Source: Acidobacteriota bacterium (GTDB lineage Bacteria; Acidobacteriota; Terriglobia; Terriglobales; Acidobacteriaceae). From it: 64,000 nucleotides of DNA. The notes under the pieces are model-generated. The model was not told the origin of the DNA, made no database searches, and saw nothing but the letters and a program-made list of their open reading frames with translations. Below, piece after piece: positions 8,858 through 17,618 of this stretch. The DNA lies in contig JAFDVR010000006.1 in assembly GCA_018268855.1 (NCBI GenBank), positions 310,001-374,000 of the forward strand, read 5' to 3'. Both the position numbers and the translations under genes were made by a program. Every line of letters starts with the position of its first letter. Positions within the stretch are counted from its first letter, which is position 1.

Positions 8858-9642
8858 TGCAGGCCACGCTCACCTTTCTCGGCAGCGGTACCTCCATGGG
8901 TGTGCCTACGCTTGGGTGCACGTGTGCCGTATGCACTTCCACCGATCCGCACAACAAGCGCACGCGGCCTTCTATTGCAGTTCAGTGGGAAGGGCACACC
9001 GTCATCATCGACACAGGCCAGGAGTTCCGCCTGCAGGCGCTGCGGGAAGGTATCACACACGTGGATGCTGTGCTATACACGCATGGTCACGCGGACCACA
9101 TTCTTGGCATGGACGATCTGCGTCCGCTGTCGTTCAAAAATACTGGACGAACGCCGCTTTATGGAGATGCGGAGACACTTGCCGTACTACGCCGCGTTTT
9201 CGAGTACACCTTTCGTACGGAGGACCGTTACCCCACAAGCGCGCGTGTGGAACTGTGCGCATTAGGTACAGAAATCGGTGAAAAGGTAGATATCTTCGGC
9301 ATTCCCTTTGAAAGAGTGCCAGTTATGCATGGACATCAAGCCATCGCCGGATACCGTTTTGGATCGGCGGCTTATCTCACTGATATGAGTGACATCCCGG
9401 ATGCGAGTCGCGAACGGTTACAGGGCATCGATATTCTCATTCTGGATGCTCTCCGACGCGAGCCACATCCTACGCACGCACATTTAGTTAAGTCCGTTGA
9501 AATTGCGCAGAATTTAGCGGCTAAACGTACTTTTTTTACGCATATTTCGCATGATCTGGACCATGAAACCACCAATGCCAGTCTGCCTGACAACATTCGT
9601 CTGGCCTATGACGGCCTGCGCCTGGAGTTTGAGATCGCATGA
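8857..9642 (+). CDS. PhnP-type metallo-beta-lactamase-fold phosphodiesterase
   Basis: A 261-residue MBL-fold hydrolase of the PhnP type. It begins with FLGSGTSMGVPTLGCTCAVC, where the Cys pairs and a nearby His form the structural zinc site of PhnP, then VLYTHGHADHILGMDDLR (the HxHxDH metal motif), later ligands in VPVMHGH and YLTDMSDIPD, and the terminal FFTHISHDLDH. Relatives cleave cyclic ribose phosphodiesters. There is no phosphonate operon here, so the substrate is open. It overlaps ribF by 4 bases (ATGA at 9639). Confidence 0.88.
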   Translation: MQATLTFLGSGTSMGVPTLGCTCAVCTSTDPHNKRTRPSIAVQWEGHTVIIDTGQEFRLQALREGITHVDAVLYTHGHADHILGMDDLRPLSFKNTGRTPLYGDAETLAVLRRVFEYTFRTEDRYPTSARVELCALGTEIGEKVDIFGIPFERVPVMHGHQAIAGYRFGSAAYLTDMSDIPDASRERLQGIDILILDALRREPHPTHAHLVKSVEIAQNLAAKRTFFTHISHDLDHETTNASLPDNIRLAYDGLRLEFEIA

Positions 9643-10631
9643 TGAAGATCTATCGTGGCCTCCACGAGCTCCCGCTGGATTTAGGAAAAACAGTTGTCAC
9701 TATCGGCAACTTCGATGGCGTCCACTGCGGCCATCGCTGGGTGATTGCGCGTGTGCGCGAGCGCGCTGCCACACTTGGAGCAAAATCCGTCGCAATCACG
9801 CTTGATCCACATCCGGCACGGGTTTTGAGACCCGAACAGGCACCAAAACTGATTACTCCTCTGCCGCGCAAGCTGGAGCTTTTGGCGGAGGCAGGTCTGG
9901 ATGCGACGCTGGTGCTTCCCTTCTCGCAAGAGATGTCGCACACCTCGGCTGAAGACTTTGCGCGTGGTGTGCTGCATGAGGCTCTGCACGCGGCGGAGGT
10001 GCATGAGGGAGAAGATTTTCGTTTCGGCTATCGTGCCGAATCAGATGTGGAAGGGCTTTCCTCGCTGGGGCAGAAGCTTGGATTTGCGGTGCATGCGTAT
10101 CATCCGCTGGAAGTCCGTGGAGAGGCAGTCTCTTCAAGCCGCATTCGCAAAGTGCTGGGCGCAGGAGATGTGAGCACGGCACGAGCTTTGCTGGGCACGA
10201 CCTTCGCGATTGATTCCACGCCTGCTTCGGGCCGTGGATATGGGACGAAGTATGCCGTGCCAACCATCAATCTTGCACCGTACAGCGAATTGCTGCCGGC
10301 GAACGGCGTCTATGTCACCCGGTTGCGTATTGGCAGGGAATGGTTCGATGGAGTGACGAACATCGGCAATCGTCCTACTTTCGGTGCAGATTCATTTGCC
10401 GTCGAATCCCATCTGTTTGGTTTTCATTCTCTCGATCTTTCGGAGACGACTCCGTTACGCATGGAATTTTTGAAGCGGCTGCGTGATGAGATGAAGTTTC
10501 CCAATGTGGATGCGTTACGCGCACAGATTAGTGCAGATGTGGCGCGGGCACAGCGATGGTTCAGAATTGATCGGGCGGTGATGAAGACGTCCCATTCCGC
10601 TGCGGTACAGGTTTTGCCGCAGGAGAAGTAG
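9639..10631 (+). CDS. ribF: Bifunctional riboflavin kinase / FAD synthetase
   Basis: A 330-residue RibF. The N-terminal FAD-synthetase half has TIGNFDGVHCGHRWVI (the GHxGH-type nucleotidyltransferase motif) and VSSSRIRKVLGAGDV. The C-terminal flavokinase half has GRGYGTKYAVPTINLAPYSELLPANGVYVT, TNIGNRPTF and LRDEMKFPNVDALRAQI. It makes FMN then FAD from riboflavin in the cytoplasm. It overlaps the MBL hydrolase by 4 bases. Its last 71 bases overlap, tail to tail, the coding sequence of the penicillin-binding protein on the other strand. Confidence 0.94.
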   Translation: MMKIYRGLHELPLDLGKTVVTIGNFDGVHCGHRWVIARVRERAATLGAKSVAITLDPHPARVLRPEQAPKLITPLPRKLELLAEAGLDATLVLPFSQEMSHTSAEDFARGVLHEALHAAEVHEGEDFRFGYRAESDVEGLSSLGQKLGFAVHAYHPLEVRGEAVSSSRIRKVLGAGDVSTARALLGTTFAIDSTPASGRGYGTKYAVPTINLAPYSELLPANGVYVTRLRIGREWFDGVTNIGNRPTFGADSFAVESHLFGFHSLDLSETTPLRMEFLKRLRDEMKFPNVDALRAQISADVARAQRWFRIDRAVMKTSHSAAVQVLPQEK

Positions 10632-13245
10632 GCTTTCCAGCCGGCGGTGTTGCTGCGGGTTGGGCTGGCGGCCTTCCTGGAATTTTGATGGGGACCGGTG
10701 CGGGAATACGCACCACTGGTGCCCCTGTTCCCTGCGGTTTCGGATTGGCGGCAGCAGGCGGCGCTTTGCCTTCTCCACCGGAGTCCTCCGTGAGGAGGTC
10801 ATTCAACAGCGGAGTAGCGTCAACGGCGGGTTTCGATGCAGGTGTGGTCCCGGTATCTTCTGTATCTTCATCCGGTTTCTGGCCACCAGTGTCTTCTGGC
10901 GAAGAGTTCACGGCAACGGATAGAGATTTCTTAGGTGCGTTGTCTTTCGGAAACTCTTCCACCGGAGTGCGCTCGATTACCGCCTTCATAAAATCAATCC
11001 ACATAGGCAGAGCGGCACGCGCGCCCGTCTCTTTTTCGCCGAGCGATTTACGATCGTCGTAGCCGATCCACGTTCCACAGGTAACAGAGGGTGAGAAGCC
11101 GACAAACCATGCGTCGGTGTAGTTGTTCGTGGTGCCAGTCTTGCCGCCGAGGGGATGCTTGAGCACGGCGCCTGCCTGCGCACCCGTGCCGTACTGCGGC
11201 ACGGCTTCGAGCAATTTCATCATATTGCGTGCTACATCGACTGAGATAACTTCCTGCACTTTGGGAGCGGATTGGGGCAACGGCAAGCCATCGGATTGCA
11301 CAATTTTGCGGATGTAGTGCGGCTCAATGCGAATACCATCGTTCGGGAAGACGCTGTAGGCACTCACCTGTTCATCAAGCGAGATGGAAGCTGCCCCGAG
11401 CGCGACCGGCAGATAGGGTTGTATCTTCGCCGTAATGCCAAAGCGATGCGCGATTTCAATCACTTTGCGGATGCCGACTGTATTTGCAAGTTTGAGCGCG
11501 GGAATATTACGTGATTCAGCAAAGGCCATCGTCAGCGTCATCGCGCCCTTGTAATCCGGCTCATAGTTATGCGGTGTGTAGGGGCCTCCCGGCGTGGAAA
11601 AGGTGGTTGGCGCGTCTACCACAATGTCGGTCGGCTTACTGCCATGCTCCATCGCAGCGGTGTAGACGTAAGGTTTGAATGAAGAGCCAACCTGCCGTTC
11701 GGCCTGTGTGGCGCGGTTGAATTGCGAAAGAGCAAAATCGCGTCCGCCTACCATGGCCAGCACTTCGCCGGTAGCATTATCCACGGCCATAAGAGCGGCC
11801 TGCGCGCCGGAGTCTTGCTCCAGTGCGGCTTCCAGCTTCTTTGTATCCACGATCCGCACGTAGACGATATCGCCCACTTTGAGAAACTGGTCAGGGCGCG
11901 TGAACTGCGTCCAGGCCCAGGTCGATGGTTCCACGTTGTAGATGGATTTACCGATCTTGACCTTTAGCTTATTTCGATTTGCTTCCGTGACAAGGGCGTG
12001 GAAGTAAGCTCCATCTTCGGGAGTCTGTCTCCAGTCTGGATGACGGTATTCGTCACCGTCTGCGTTCACAGCAGCAACGTTCTGAAGATGTCCTTTCCAT
12101 CCATGGCGGCGCTCGTAATCGGCCACATCTTTCAAGACGGCCTTTTCCGCAACAAGCTGAAGGTCGAGATCGAGCGTGGTGTAAATCTTCATGCCTGCGC
12201 CATGGACCTGCTCCGGACCGTATTGGTTCTCCAACTGACGGCGCACTTCTTCTACAAAATAAGGCGCGACTACATTGGGCGCTGGCTCAATGTGCAGACC
12301 GAGCGGCGCGTCTTTTGCCTCCTGATACTGTGCCTGGGTAATGCGTTTATCAGCGAGCATTTCACTGAGCACAAGATTGCGGCGGCGCAAAGCGCGGTCG
12401 GGATGATGGATAGGAGAATAAGGGGTAGGGCCTTTGGGTAAAGCGGCAAGCAGCGCGGCTTCAGGTAATGTGAGTTCGTGAACGTGTTTGCCGAAATAGT
12501 AGCGGCTACCTGCCTCGAATCCATAGGTGCCTGATCCGAGATAAATCTGGTTCGCATAAAGCGCGAATATCTGATCTTTGGTGAAGTGACGTTCAATCTG
12601 AATGGAAAGAATAATTTCCTGTAGCTTGCGGCTCCACGTGCGGTCGGCAGAAAGAAAGAGATTGCGCGCTAGCTGCATGGTAAGCGTGCTGGCGCCCTGA
12701 CGGCGTCCGCCGGAACGCAGATCGTTATAGGCAGCGCCGAAGGCCCGGAAGAGATTCACGCCTGCATTGCGCTCGAAACTCTTATCTTCAATGGCAAAGA
12801 TAGCCTGCTTGAGCACCGGAGGAAACTCTTTGTACGGCACCACAATACGGCGTTCCAAAGCAAATGAGCCAAATGGGCGGCCCTTTACATCGAGCAGTTG
12901 CGTTGTGGTGTTGGGCCGGTAGCGTTCCAGATCGCGCATCTGCGGCATATCGGTGGAATAGACGAGGACAAGACCGCAGAGCGTTCCGAAGATAGCTGAA
13001 AGCCCAAGCAGCGTAAAGAAGGCCGCGCGACGGGCCATGCGGCGAGTCCTGGGGCGGCGAACACGAAAGTATCCATGATTGCCACCCCCCTGGTTCGTAA
13101 GACGAGCGGAACGGAGGGGAGCGCGCAGTTCTTCATCCTCGTCTGTACCGTACACAGCGAAGGGTCGCGCGCCACGCGCTGGAATGGGTTTGGCGGGTTC
13201 TGGAGATTTTTTTTGTTCGTTATCGCCGCCGAAGATCGTCTGCAC
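10561..13245 (-). CDS. Class A penicillin-binding protein (PBP1A type)
   Basis: An 894-residue bifunctional murein synthase. A cytoplasmic basic tail of about 70 residues precedes one membrane helix (AAFFTLLGLSAIFGTLCGLVLVY). The glycosyltransferase (GT51) domain shows IEDKSFERNAGVN and GASTLTMQLARNLFLS. The transpeptidase domain has SSFKP (catalytic Ser and Lys), then AESRN in the SxN position and KTGTTNNYTDAWFVG. The last 130 residues are a Pro/Ala/Thr-rich tail. Start is GTG at 13245. It follows the S41 protein by 41 bases and overlaps ribF convergently by 71 bases. Confidence 0.93.
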   Translation of the reverse strand: MQTIFGGDNEQKKSPEPAKPIPARGARPFAVYGTDEDEELRAPLRSARLTNQGGGNHGYFRVRRPRTRRMARRAAFFTLLGLSAIFGTLCGLVLVYSTDMPQMRDLERYRPNTTTQLLDVKGRPFGSFALERRIVVPYKEFPPVLKQAIFAIEDKSFERNAGVNLFRAFGAAYNDLRSGGRRQGASTLTMQLARNLFLSADRTWSRKLQEIILSIQIERHFTKDQIFALYANQIYLGSGTYGFEAGSRYYFGKHVHELTLPEAALLAALPKGPTPYSPIHHPDRALRRRNLVLSEMLADKRITQAQYQEAKDAPLGLHIEPAPNVVAPYFVEEVRRQLENQYGPEQVHGAGMKIYTTLDLDLQLVAEKAVLKDVADYERRHGWKGHLQNVAAVNADGDEYRHPDWRQTPEDGAYFHALVTEANRNKLKVKIGKSIYNVEPSTWAWTQFTRPDQFLKVGDIVYVRIVDTKKLEAALEQDSGAQAALMAVDNATGEVLAMVGGRDFALSQFNRATQAERQVGSSFKPYVYTAAMEHGSKPTDIVVDAPTTFSTPGGPYTPHNYEPDYKGAMTLTMAFAESRNIPALKLANTVGIRKVIEIAHRFGITAKIQPYLPVALGAASISLDEQVSAYSVFPNDGIRIEPHYIRKIVQSDGLPLPQSAPKVQEVISVDVARNMMKLLEAVPQYGTGAQAGAVLKHPLGGKTGTTNNYTDAWFVGFSPSVTCGTWIGYDDRKSLGEKETGARAALPMWIDFMKAVIERTPVEEFPKDNAPKKSLSVAVNSSPEDTGGQKPDEDTEDTGTTPASKPAVDATPLLNDLLTEDSGGEGKAPPAAANPKPQGTGAPVVRIPAPVPIKIPGRPPAQPAATPPAGKPTSPAAKPVPQRNGTSSSPPDQF

Positions 13246-13286
13246 CCGCTGTCACCATCCGCAAACCGAAGATAGCATGCAGTTCG

Positions 13287-14534
13287 TCATGCTGCCTTGG
13301 CTTTCAACAGCTCGAGTGCTTTATTCAACTGATCATCGCTGTGCGGAGCTGGCTTAGGAAGCGACTGCACTGGCTTTGCTTCCACTGTGGACGAATCATC
13401 CTCATCTACATCCGCTTCATCGGCAGTGTCGGCTGCGGAAGCTACCTGTACATCCGGTGTAATGCCTTCGTCCTGCAACTTCTTGCCAGAGGGGGTCTCG
13501 TACTTGGCAATGGAGAGAATAATGGCGCCGCCGTCGGGTAATTCAAAGAGCTTCTGTTGCGAGCCATCGCCAAAGCTCTTTTCACCAACGAGCTGGCTGC
13601 GTTTACTATCGAGCAACGCACCAGCGACGAGTTCCGCTGGACCTGCAGTGCCGCGATTGATCAGCGTGATCATAGGTGCGTTGGTGTTGATGGCCTTCGA
13701 CGGATCGGCGGAGAAGGTCTGCTTCGCAACTTTCTGACCTTCCAACGTGGCGAGCGTGCCGTTTTTGATGAAGAAGTTGGCCATGCGAAGGGCTTCCGTA
13801 TCGTCGCCGGCGGAAACGTCGCGCAGGTCGAGCAGGATCTTTTTCGATCCCATACGGCCCATGTTCTTTACCTTCTGCTCGATCTGCTGCACATGCTCTT
13901 TGTCGAGAATGACGGGCTTGAGATAAAGGATCGTCGCACTTTCATAGAGAGAATCGGAGACTGCGGGCTCTGCAATGTTGGTGCGTGTGAGAACGACCTT
14001 CTCGGGCGTGGCACGCCGCGGACGAACTACTGCAACTGTTACCTGCGTGCCCGGTGCACCGTGCAGCATGGATTCCACCATCGCGAGCGACATGTCTCGC
14101 GTGCTGCTGTCGCCAATGGATTCCAGAATGTCGCCGTCGGCAAGACCCGCCTTGTCTGCTGGGCTGTCCGGCACTACGGAAACCACAGTAGCGTAACCAT
14201 AGCGTTTGGCTGCATGGATACCAATGCCAGCCTGTCCGATCTTGTGCTCTTTATAAATTTTGTACTCACCGGGCGAGAGATAGCCGGAGTTGGAATCAAG
14301 GGATTCCAACAGGCCGCGCAGAGCACCGTTTGTTACGGCCTTCATGTTCGGATCGACGACATAATCTGCCTGAATATGGTGGAGCACGTCGCTGTAAACA
14401 TCAATCTGCGTATACGCATTGGAGGCTTTTTCGTCGCTGGCGGCGCGTACGCGGCTGGAGTTAGCGCCTAGAAACGCGGTAAGAACCACAACAACAGAGA
14501 CGGCAAGAATCGAAATCCGGAACGACTTAGGCAT
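13287..14534 (-). CDS. S41-family PDZ protein with catalytic serine replaced by glycine
   Basis: A 415-residue exported protein with the C-terminal-processing-peptidase layout: signal or anchor segment, alpha-helical N-domain (LESLDSNSGYLSPGEY), PDZ domain (GIGIHA...PDSPADKAGLADGDILESIGD), then the S41 core. Where active CtpA proteins have N-x-G-[ST]-A-S-A-x-E, this one reads NRGTAGPAELVAGAL, so the nucleophile position is Gly. The general-base lysine region GEKSFGDGSQQ is kept. It is therefore probably an inactive, scaffold-type family member, possibly acting with the adjacent PBP. The C-terminal 50 residues are acidic and Pro-rich. Confidence 0.88.
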   Translation of the reverse strand: MPKSFRISILAVSVVVVLTAFLGANSSRVRAASDEKASNAYTQIDVYSDVLHHIQADYVVDPNMKAVTNGALRGLLESLDSNSGYLSPGEYKIYKEHKIGQAGIGIHAAKRYGYATVVSVVPDSPADKAGLADGDILESIGDSSTRDMSLAMVESMLHGAPGTQVTVAVVRPRRATPEKVVLTRTNIAEPAVSDSLYESATILYLKPVILDKEHVQQIEQKVKNMGRMGSKKILLDLRDVSAGDDTEALRMANFFIKNGTLATLEGQKVAKQTFSADPSKAINTNAPMITLINRGTAGPAELVAGALLDSKRSQLVGEKSFGDGSQQKLFELPDGGAIILSIAKYETPSGKKLQDEGITPDVQVASAADTADEADVDEDDSSTVEAKPVQSLPKPAPHSDDQLNKALELLKAKAA

Positions 14535-14634
14535 GCAGATGCAAACTCCACGGAAGTGCGTGCTGGTTAGACGCAGCGTCCTGTGAAAATGATACTCCGC
14601 GACAGGTGTCGTTGGGGCGAAGGACGAGTTTGAG

Positions 14635-14711
14635 TGGTGGCGGTGAGTGGAATCGAACCACTGACCTACGGGTTATGAGTCCGTCGCTCTAACCATCTGA
14701 GCTACACCGCC
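14635..14711 (-). tRNA. tRNA-Met (CAT anticodon), CCA encoded
   Basis: A 77-base cloverleaf on the minus strand. The acceptor stem GGCGGTG pairs with CACCGCC (14639-14645), followed by discriminator A and an encoded CCA (14635-14637). The D arm is AGCTCAGATGGTTAGAGC, the T arm contains GGTTCGATTCC, and the anticodon loop CTCATAA gives CAT. The 3' border of the anticodon stem shows an A-C mismatch at the loop-closing pair. The 5' end is GGCGG, so it is not an initiator type; elongator Met is most likely, and an Ile2 tRNA needing lysidine is the alternative. Confidence 0.9.
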
Positions 14712-14769
14712 GAACCTGGGGCGCCAACCCGCGGCAGAACTGCGGGGACTCAAACCGTCTTCATTCACT

Positions 14770-15537
14770 ATGATACCGGAAAGAGCCGTGACCGAGAAGA
14801 CCACATCCGCTGAACGTATCGTCGCCGTGATTCCCGCGCGGCTTGCCTCTAACCGCTTGCCCCGCAAAGTGCTGCGCGAGATTGCCGGAAGGCCGCTTCT
14901 GGCGTGGGTGATGGATGCGGCGAAAGCCTGTCCGCAACTGGACGAGATTGTGGTTGCCGTAGATTCTGAAGAAGTGGCGGACGTGTGCCGGCGCGAAGGC
15001 TGGCGCTATCAGATGACCTCTCCTGATCTGCCGAGTGGGACGGACCGCATGCATGTGGTGTCGCAGAGTGTGGCAGCGGATATTTACGTCAACATTCAAG
15101 GTGATGAACCGACGATTACTCCCGCGCATATCGAGGCGCTGCTCCGCCCATTTTCGTCCGGGCCTCATGTGGAAGTGACGACTGTGCGCGTAGCGTGTAC
15201 GCAGGAGAATATTGCCAATCCGAATGCGGTGAAAGTAGTGACCGCAAACGGTGGGCGGGCGTTGTATTTTTCGCGTGCCACAATTCCCTACGACCGCGAT
15301 ATGACAGGCGGCGTGCAGCACTGGAAGCACATCGGCCTGTATGCCTATCGTGCAGATGCGTTGCGGAAGTTTGCCACGCTGGCTGCCGGTGAGTTGGAGC
15401 AGATTGAGCGGTTGGAGCAGTTGCGGCTACTGGAAAATAATCTCGGTTTGTATGTCGAAACAGTCGAACAGGATACGGTTGGCGTGGATACGGAAGACGA
15501 TCTGCGCCGCGTGGAGAAGCTGCTGACTAAAAGCTGA
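14770..15537 (+). CDS. kdsB: 3-deoxy-manno-octulosonate cytidylyltransferase
   Basis: A 255-residue CMP-Kdo synthetase. It has VAVIPARLASNRLPRKVL (CTP-binding loop), SPDLPSGTDRMHVV, IYVNIQGDEPTI and YFSRATIPYDRD, all typical of KdsB. It activates Kdo for the inner core of lipopolysaccharide, so the cell is a diderm. A GTG at 14788, preceded by GGAAAGA, is an alternative start to the ATG at 14770. It ends inside the HAD phosphatase gene on the other strand (11-base convergent overlap). Confidence 0.93.
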   Translation: MIPERAVTEKTTSAERIVAVIPARLASNRLPRKVLREIAGRPLLAWVMDAAKACPQLDEIVVAVDSEEVADVCRREGWRYQMTSPDLPSGTDRMHVVSQSVAADIYVNIQGDEPTITPAHIEALLRPFSSGPHVEVTTVRVACTQENIANPNAVKVVTANGGRALYFSRATIPYDRDMTGGVQHWKHIGLYAYRADALRKFATLAAGELEQIERLEQLRLLENNLGLYVETVEQDTVGVDTEDDLRRVEKLLTKS

Positions 15538-16180
15538 GTTGCAAGTTGTTGCCGACAACTATCGCACGGACGTGTTCGAGTGTGTCCACGATCCACGTTG
15601 CGCTGGCCATCTCTTCACGCGTGTGCGTGCCAAGGACAGCAAGAACGCGCGAACCTGCTGCCAATCCTGCGCCCAGGCCGGCGGGTGCGTCTTCTACCAC
15701 GATGCAGTCTGCTGGTATCGCACCGAGAAGCTCTGCGCCTCTGCGATACGGCTCAGGATCGGGCTTGCCCTTCAACACATCTTCCGCGCAGACGAGGTTC
15801 TTCGGGATGGGCAGACCCGCTGCTTCCATGCGCGCTATGGTGAGGCGCCGCGTGGCGGAGGTGACGACAGCCCAACGATCTGTAGGCAGCGATTTAAGCA
15901 GCCCAGCTACGCCGGGGAGGACCTGGAGATCGTCCATGTCCGCGACTTCGAGATCTTCAATAAGCTTGAGGCCTTCCTGCGGGTCCATCTCCGGGCGCGT
16001 GATGCGCACGATGTCGATGGCACGCTGGCCGTGCGGCACTTCAAAGCTCTCCCAGTCGGGAACGCCGGTGAGACGGCACCACTCGCGCCAGCAGCGGTTG
16101 ACGGAACCAATACTGGAAAGCAGAACGCCGTCCATGTCAAAGAGCAGACCGTGCGCCTGAATGGTTGCGTGTTCGCTCAA
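15527..16180 (-). CDS. HAD-superfamily phosphatase, subfamily IA
   Basis: A 217-residue HAD hydrolase. Motif I is LLFDMDGVLLSS with the nucleophile Asp, motif II is VVTSATRR, the Lys of motif III lies in EDVLKGKPDPEPY, and motif IV is CIVVEDAPAGLGAG. Similar proteins dephosphorylate small sugar phosphates such as glycerol- or deoxyglucose-phosphate. It follows the phosphohexomutase with a 4-base overlap (16177-16180), so a sugar-phosphate substrate is likely; the exact one cannot be read from the sequence. Confidence 0.85.
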   Translation of the reverse strand: MSEHATIQAHGLLFDMDGVLLSSIGSVNRCWREWCRLTGVPDWESFEVPHGQRAIDIVRITRPEMDPQEGLKLIEDLEVADMDDLQVLPGVAGLLKSLPTDRWAVVTSATRRLTIARMEAAGLPIPKNLVCAEDVLKGKPDPEPYRRGAELLGAIPADCIVVEDAPAGLGAGLAAGSRVLAVLGTHTREEMASATWIVDTLEHVRAIVVGNNLQLSF

Positions 16181-17607
16181 GCCTGCGCGCCTTCCATCAC
16201 AAAGGCCTGCGCCTGCTTGAGGATATCCTGCACCTTCGCCTGCGAGGTGGATTCGGAGTAGACACGCAACAGCGGCTCGGTGCCCGATGCGCGGAGAAGA
16301 AGCCAGGTTTCGGCAGCGTTCTTGTCCTTTGCCTCAGGATTGTCGAGGAAGAACTTGATGCCATCCATATTTTCCGTGCGCAACACCTTCATGCCTGCAA
16401 TCTCTTTCAGACCGCTGCTGGCGCGTTCGATGGCGCTCTTCTTCAGCGCGTCGTTAATATGCATATCCACCCGGCCATACTGGTGCTCACCGAATTCGTT
16501 CTGCAACATCGCGACGAGCTCGCCGAGCGTCTTCTTCTCTTCGGCCATCACGTTCGCGATCATCAGCGCATTAAAGATGCCATCACGTTCCGGCAGATGC
16601 CTGGTGATGCCGATGCCCCCAGACTCTTCCCCACCCATCAGCACATCGCCTGCAAGCATAAAGTCGACGACGTATTTGAAGCCGATACCGTGCTCGTGCA
16701 GCTTGAGGCCATATTTCGCAGCGATGCGGTCGATCATCTTGGTAGTGTTGAAAGCGCGTGTTACATCGCCTTTCCAGCCCTTGCGCTCCACCGCCCACCA
16801 CAGCAGGATGGAGAAGAGCTTGTGCGCGTCCACTACGTTGCCGTGCTCATCGACAGCCCCGATACGGTCCGCGTCACCATCTGTGATGAGTCCCGCATCG
16901 CATTTATTCGCTACAACTGCCTTCTGCGTAAGTGCGATATGCGGCAGGATAGGTTCAGGATTGATGCCGGGGAACAGCGGGTTGCGTTCGCTGCGAATCT
17001 CCACACAGGGCACACCGGCCTGTTCGAAGATGCCTTTCAGCACACCCGAGCCTGCGCCGTACATGCTGTCGATGAGGAAACGCAGGCCGGATTCTTTGAT
17101 CAGCTTCAGATCGGCAAACTTCGTCACTGCCACCAGATACTCTGGCAAGAAATCGGTACGCTCGATCCTGCCCGGCTGCTTTGCTTCCGGCAGCGGCTTG
17201 CCAAGGTTCAACTCGATGCCTTTGACGATCTCTGCCGTGGCCGAACCGCCGAATGGCCCCTTGTATTTGAAGCCGTTCCACTGCGGCGGATTATGGCTCG
17301 ACGTGATCATCACGCCACCCGCAGCGCCGCGATTGCGCACAGCATATGACAGCGCAGGCGTGGGTGTTACGCGGTCTGCAAAGAAGACAGGAATGCCGGC
17401 AGCGGAAAGTGTCTCAGCAACCACCGTTGCAAACGCCTCGGAACCGAAGCGCGTGTCCCAGCCGATGCAGACGCCCTTCGCGGTGTCGCCGCATTGCACA
17501 ACGTAGTTCGCCACGGCGGCAGCGGCGGTGCGGACGTTCTCATAAGTAAAGTCATCGGCAATGATGCCGCGCCAACCGTCAGTGCCAAACTTCACAACCT
17601 GCTTCAT
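16177..17607 (-). CDS. Phosphomannomutase / phosphoglucomutase family
   Basis: A 476-residue alpha-D-phosphohexomutase with all four domains: KFGTDGWRGIIADDF at the start, the phosphoserine loop MITSSHNPPQWNG (active Ser at about 104), the metal loop DGDADRIGAVDEHG and the sugar loop GGEESGGIGI. It interconverts hexose-1- and -6-phosphates. It is a second paralogue beside glmM at 54979. The neighbouring HAD phosphatase overlaps it by 4 bases and an aminotransferase precedes it by 11 bases. Whether mannose or glucose is preferred is not clear. Confidence 0.88.
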   Translation of the reverse strand: MKQVVKFGTDGWRGIIADDFTYENVRTAAAAVANYVVQCGDTAKGVCIGWDTRFGSEAFATVVAETLSAAGIPVFFADRVTPTPALSYAVRNRGAAGGVMITSSHNPPQWNGFKYKGPFGGSATAEIVKGIELNLGKPLPEAKQPGRIERTDFLPEYLVAVTKFADLKLIKESGLRFLIDSMYGAGSGVLKGIFEQAGVPCVEIRSERNPLFPGINPEPILPHIALTQKAVVANKCDAGLITDGDADRIGAVDEHGNVVDAHKLFSILLWWAVERKGWKGDVTRAFNTTKMIDRIAAKYGLKLHEHGIGFKYVVDFMLAGDVLMGGEESGGIGITRHLPERDGIFNALMIANVMAEEKKTLGELVAMLQNEFGEHQYGRVDMHINDALKKSAIERASSGLKEIAGMKVLRTENMDGIKFFLDNPEAKDKNAAETWLLLRASGTEPLLRVYSESTSQAKVQDILKQAQAFVMEGAQA

Positions 17608-17618
17608 CGTCTGTCCTG

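Noticed and set aside
14170..14534. An intact CtpA protease assignment
   Set aside because: The overall layout fits, but the nucleophile serine is replaced by Gly, so calling it an active protease would be wrong.
16165..17506. Two long plus-strand frames (394 and 408 codons) opposite the phosphohexomutase
   Set aside because: Both mirror a conserved gene on the minus strand and show no recognisable domain.
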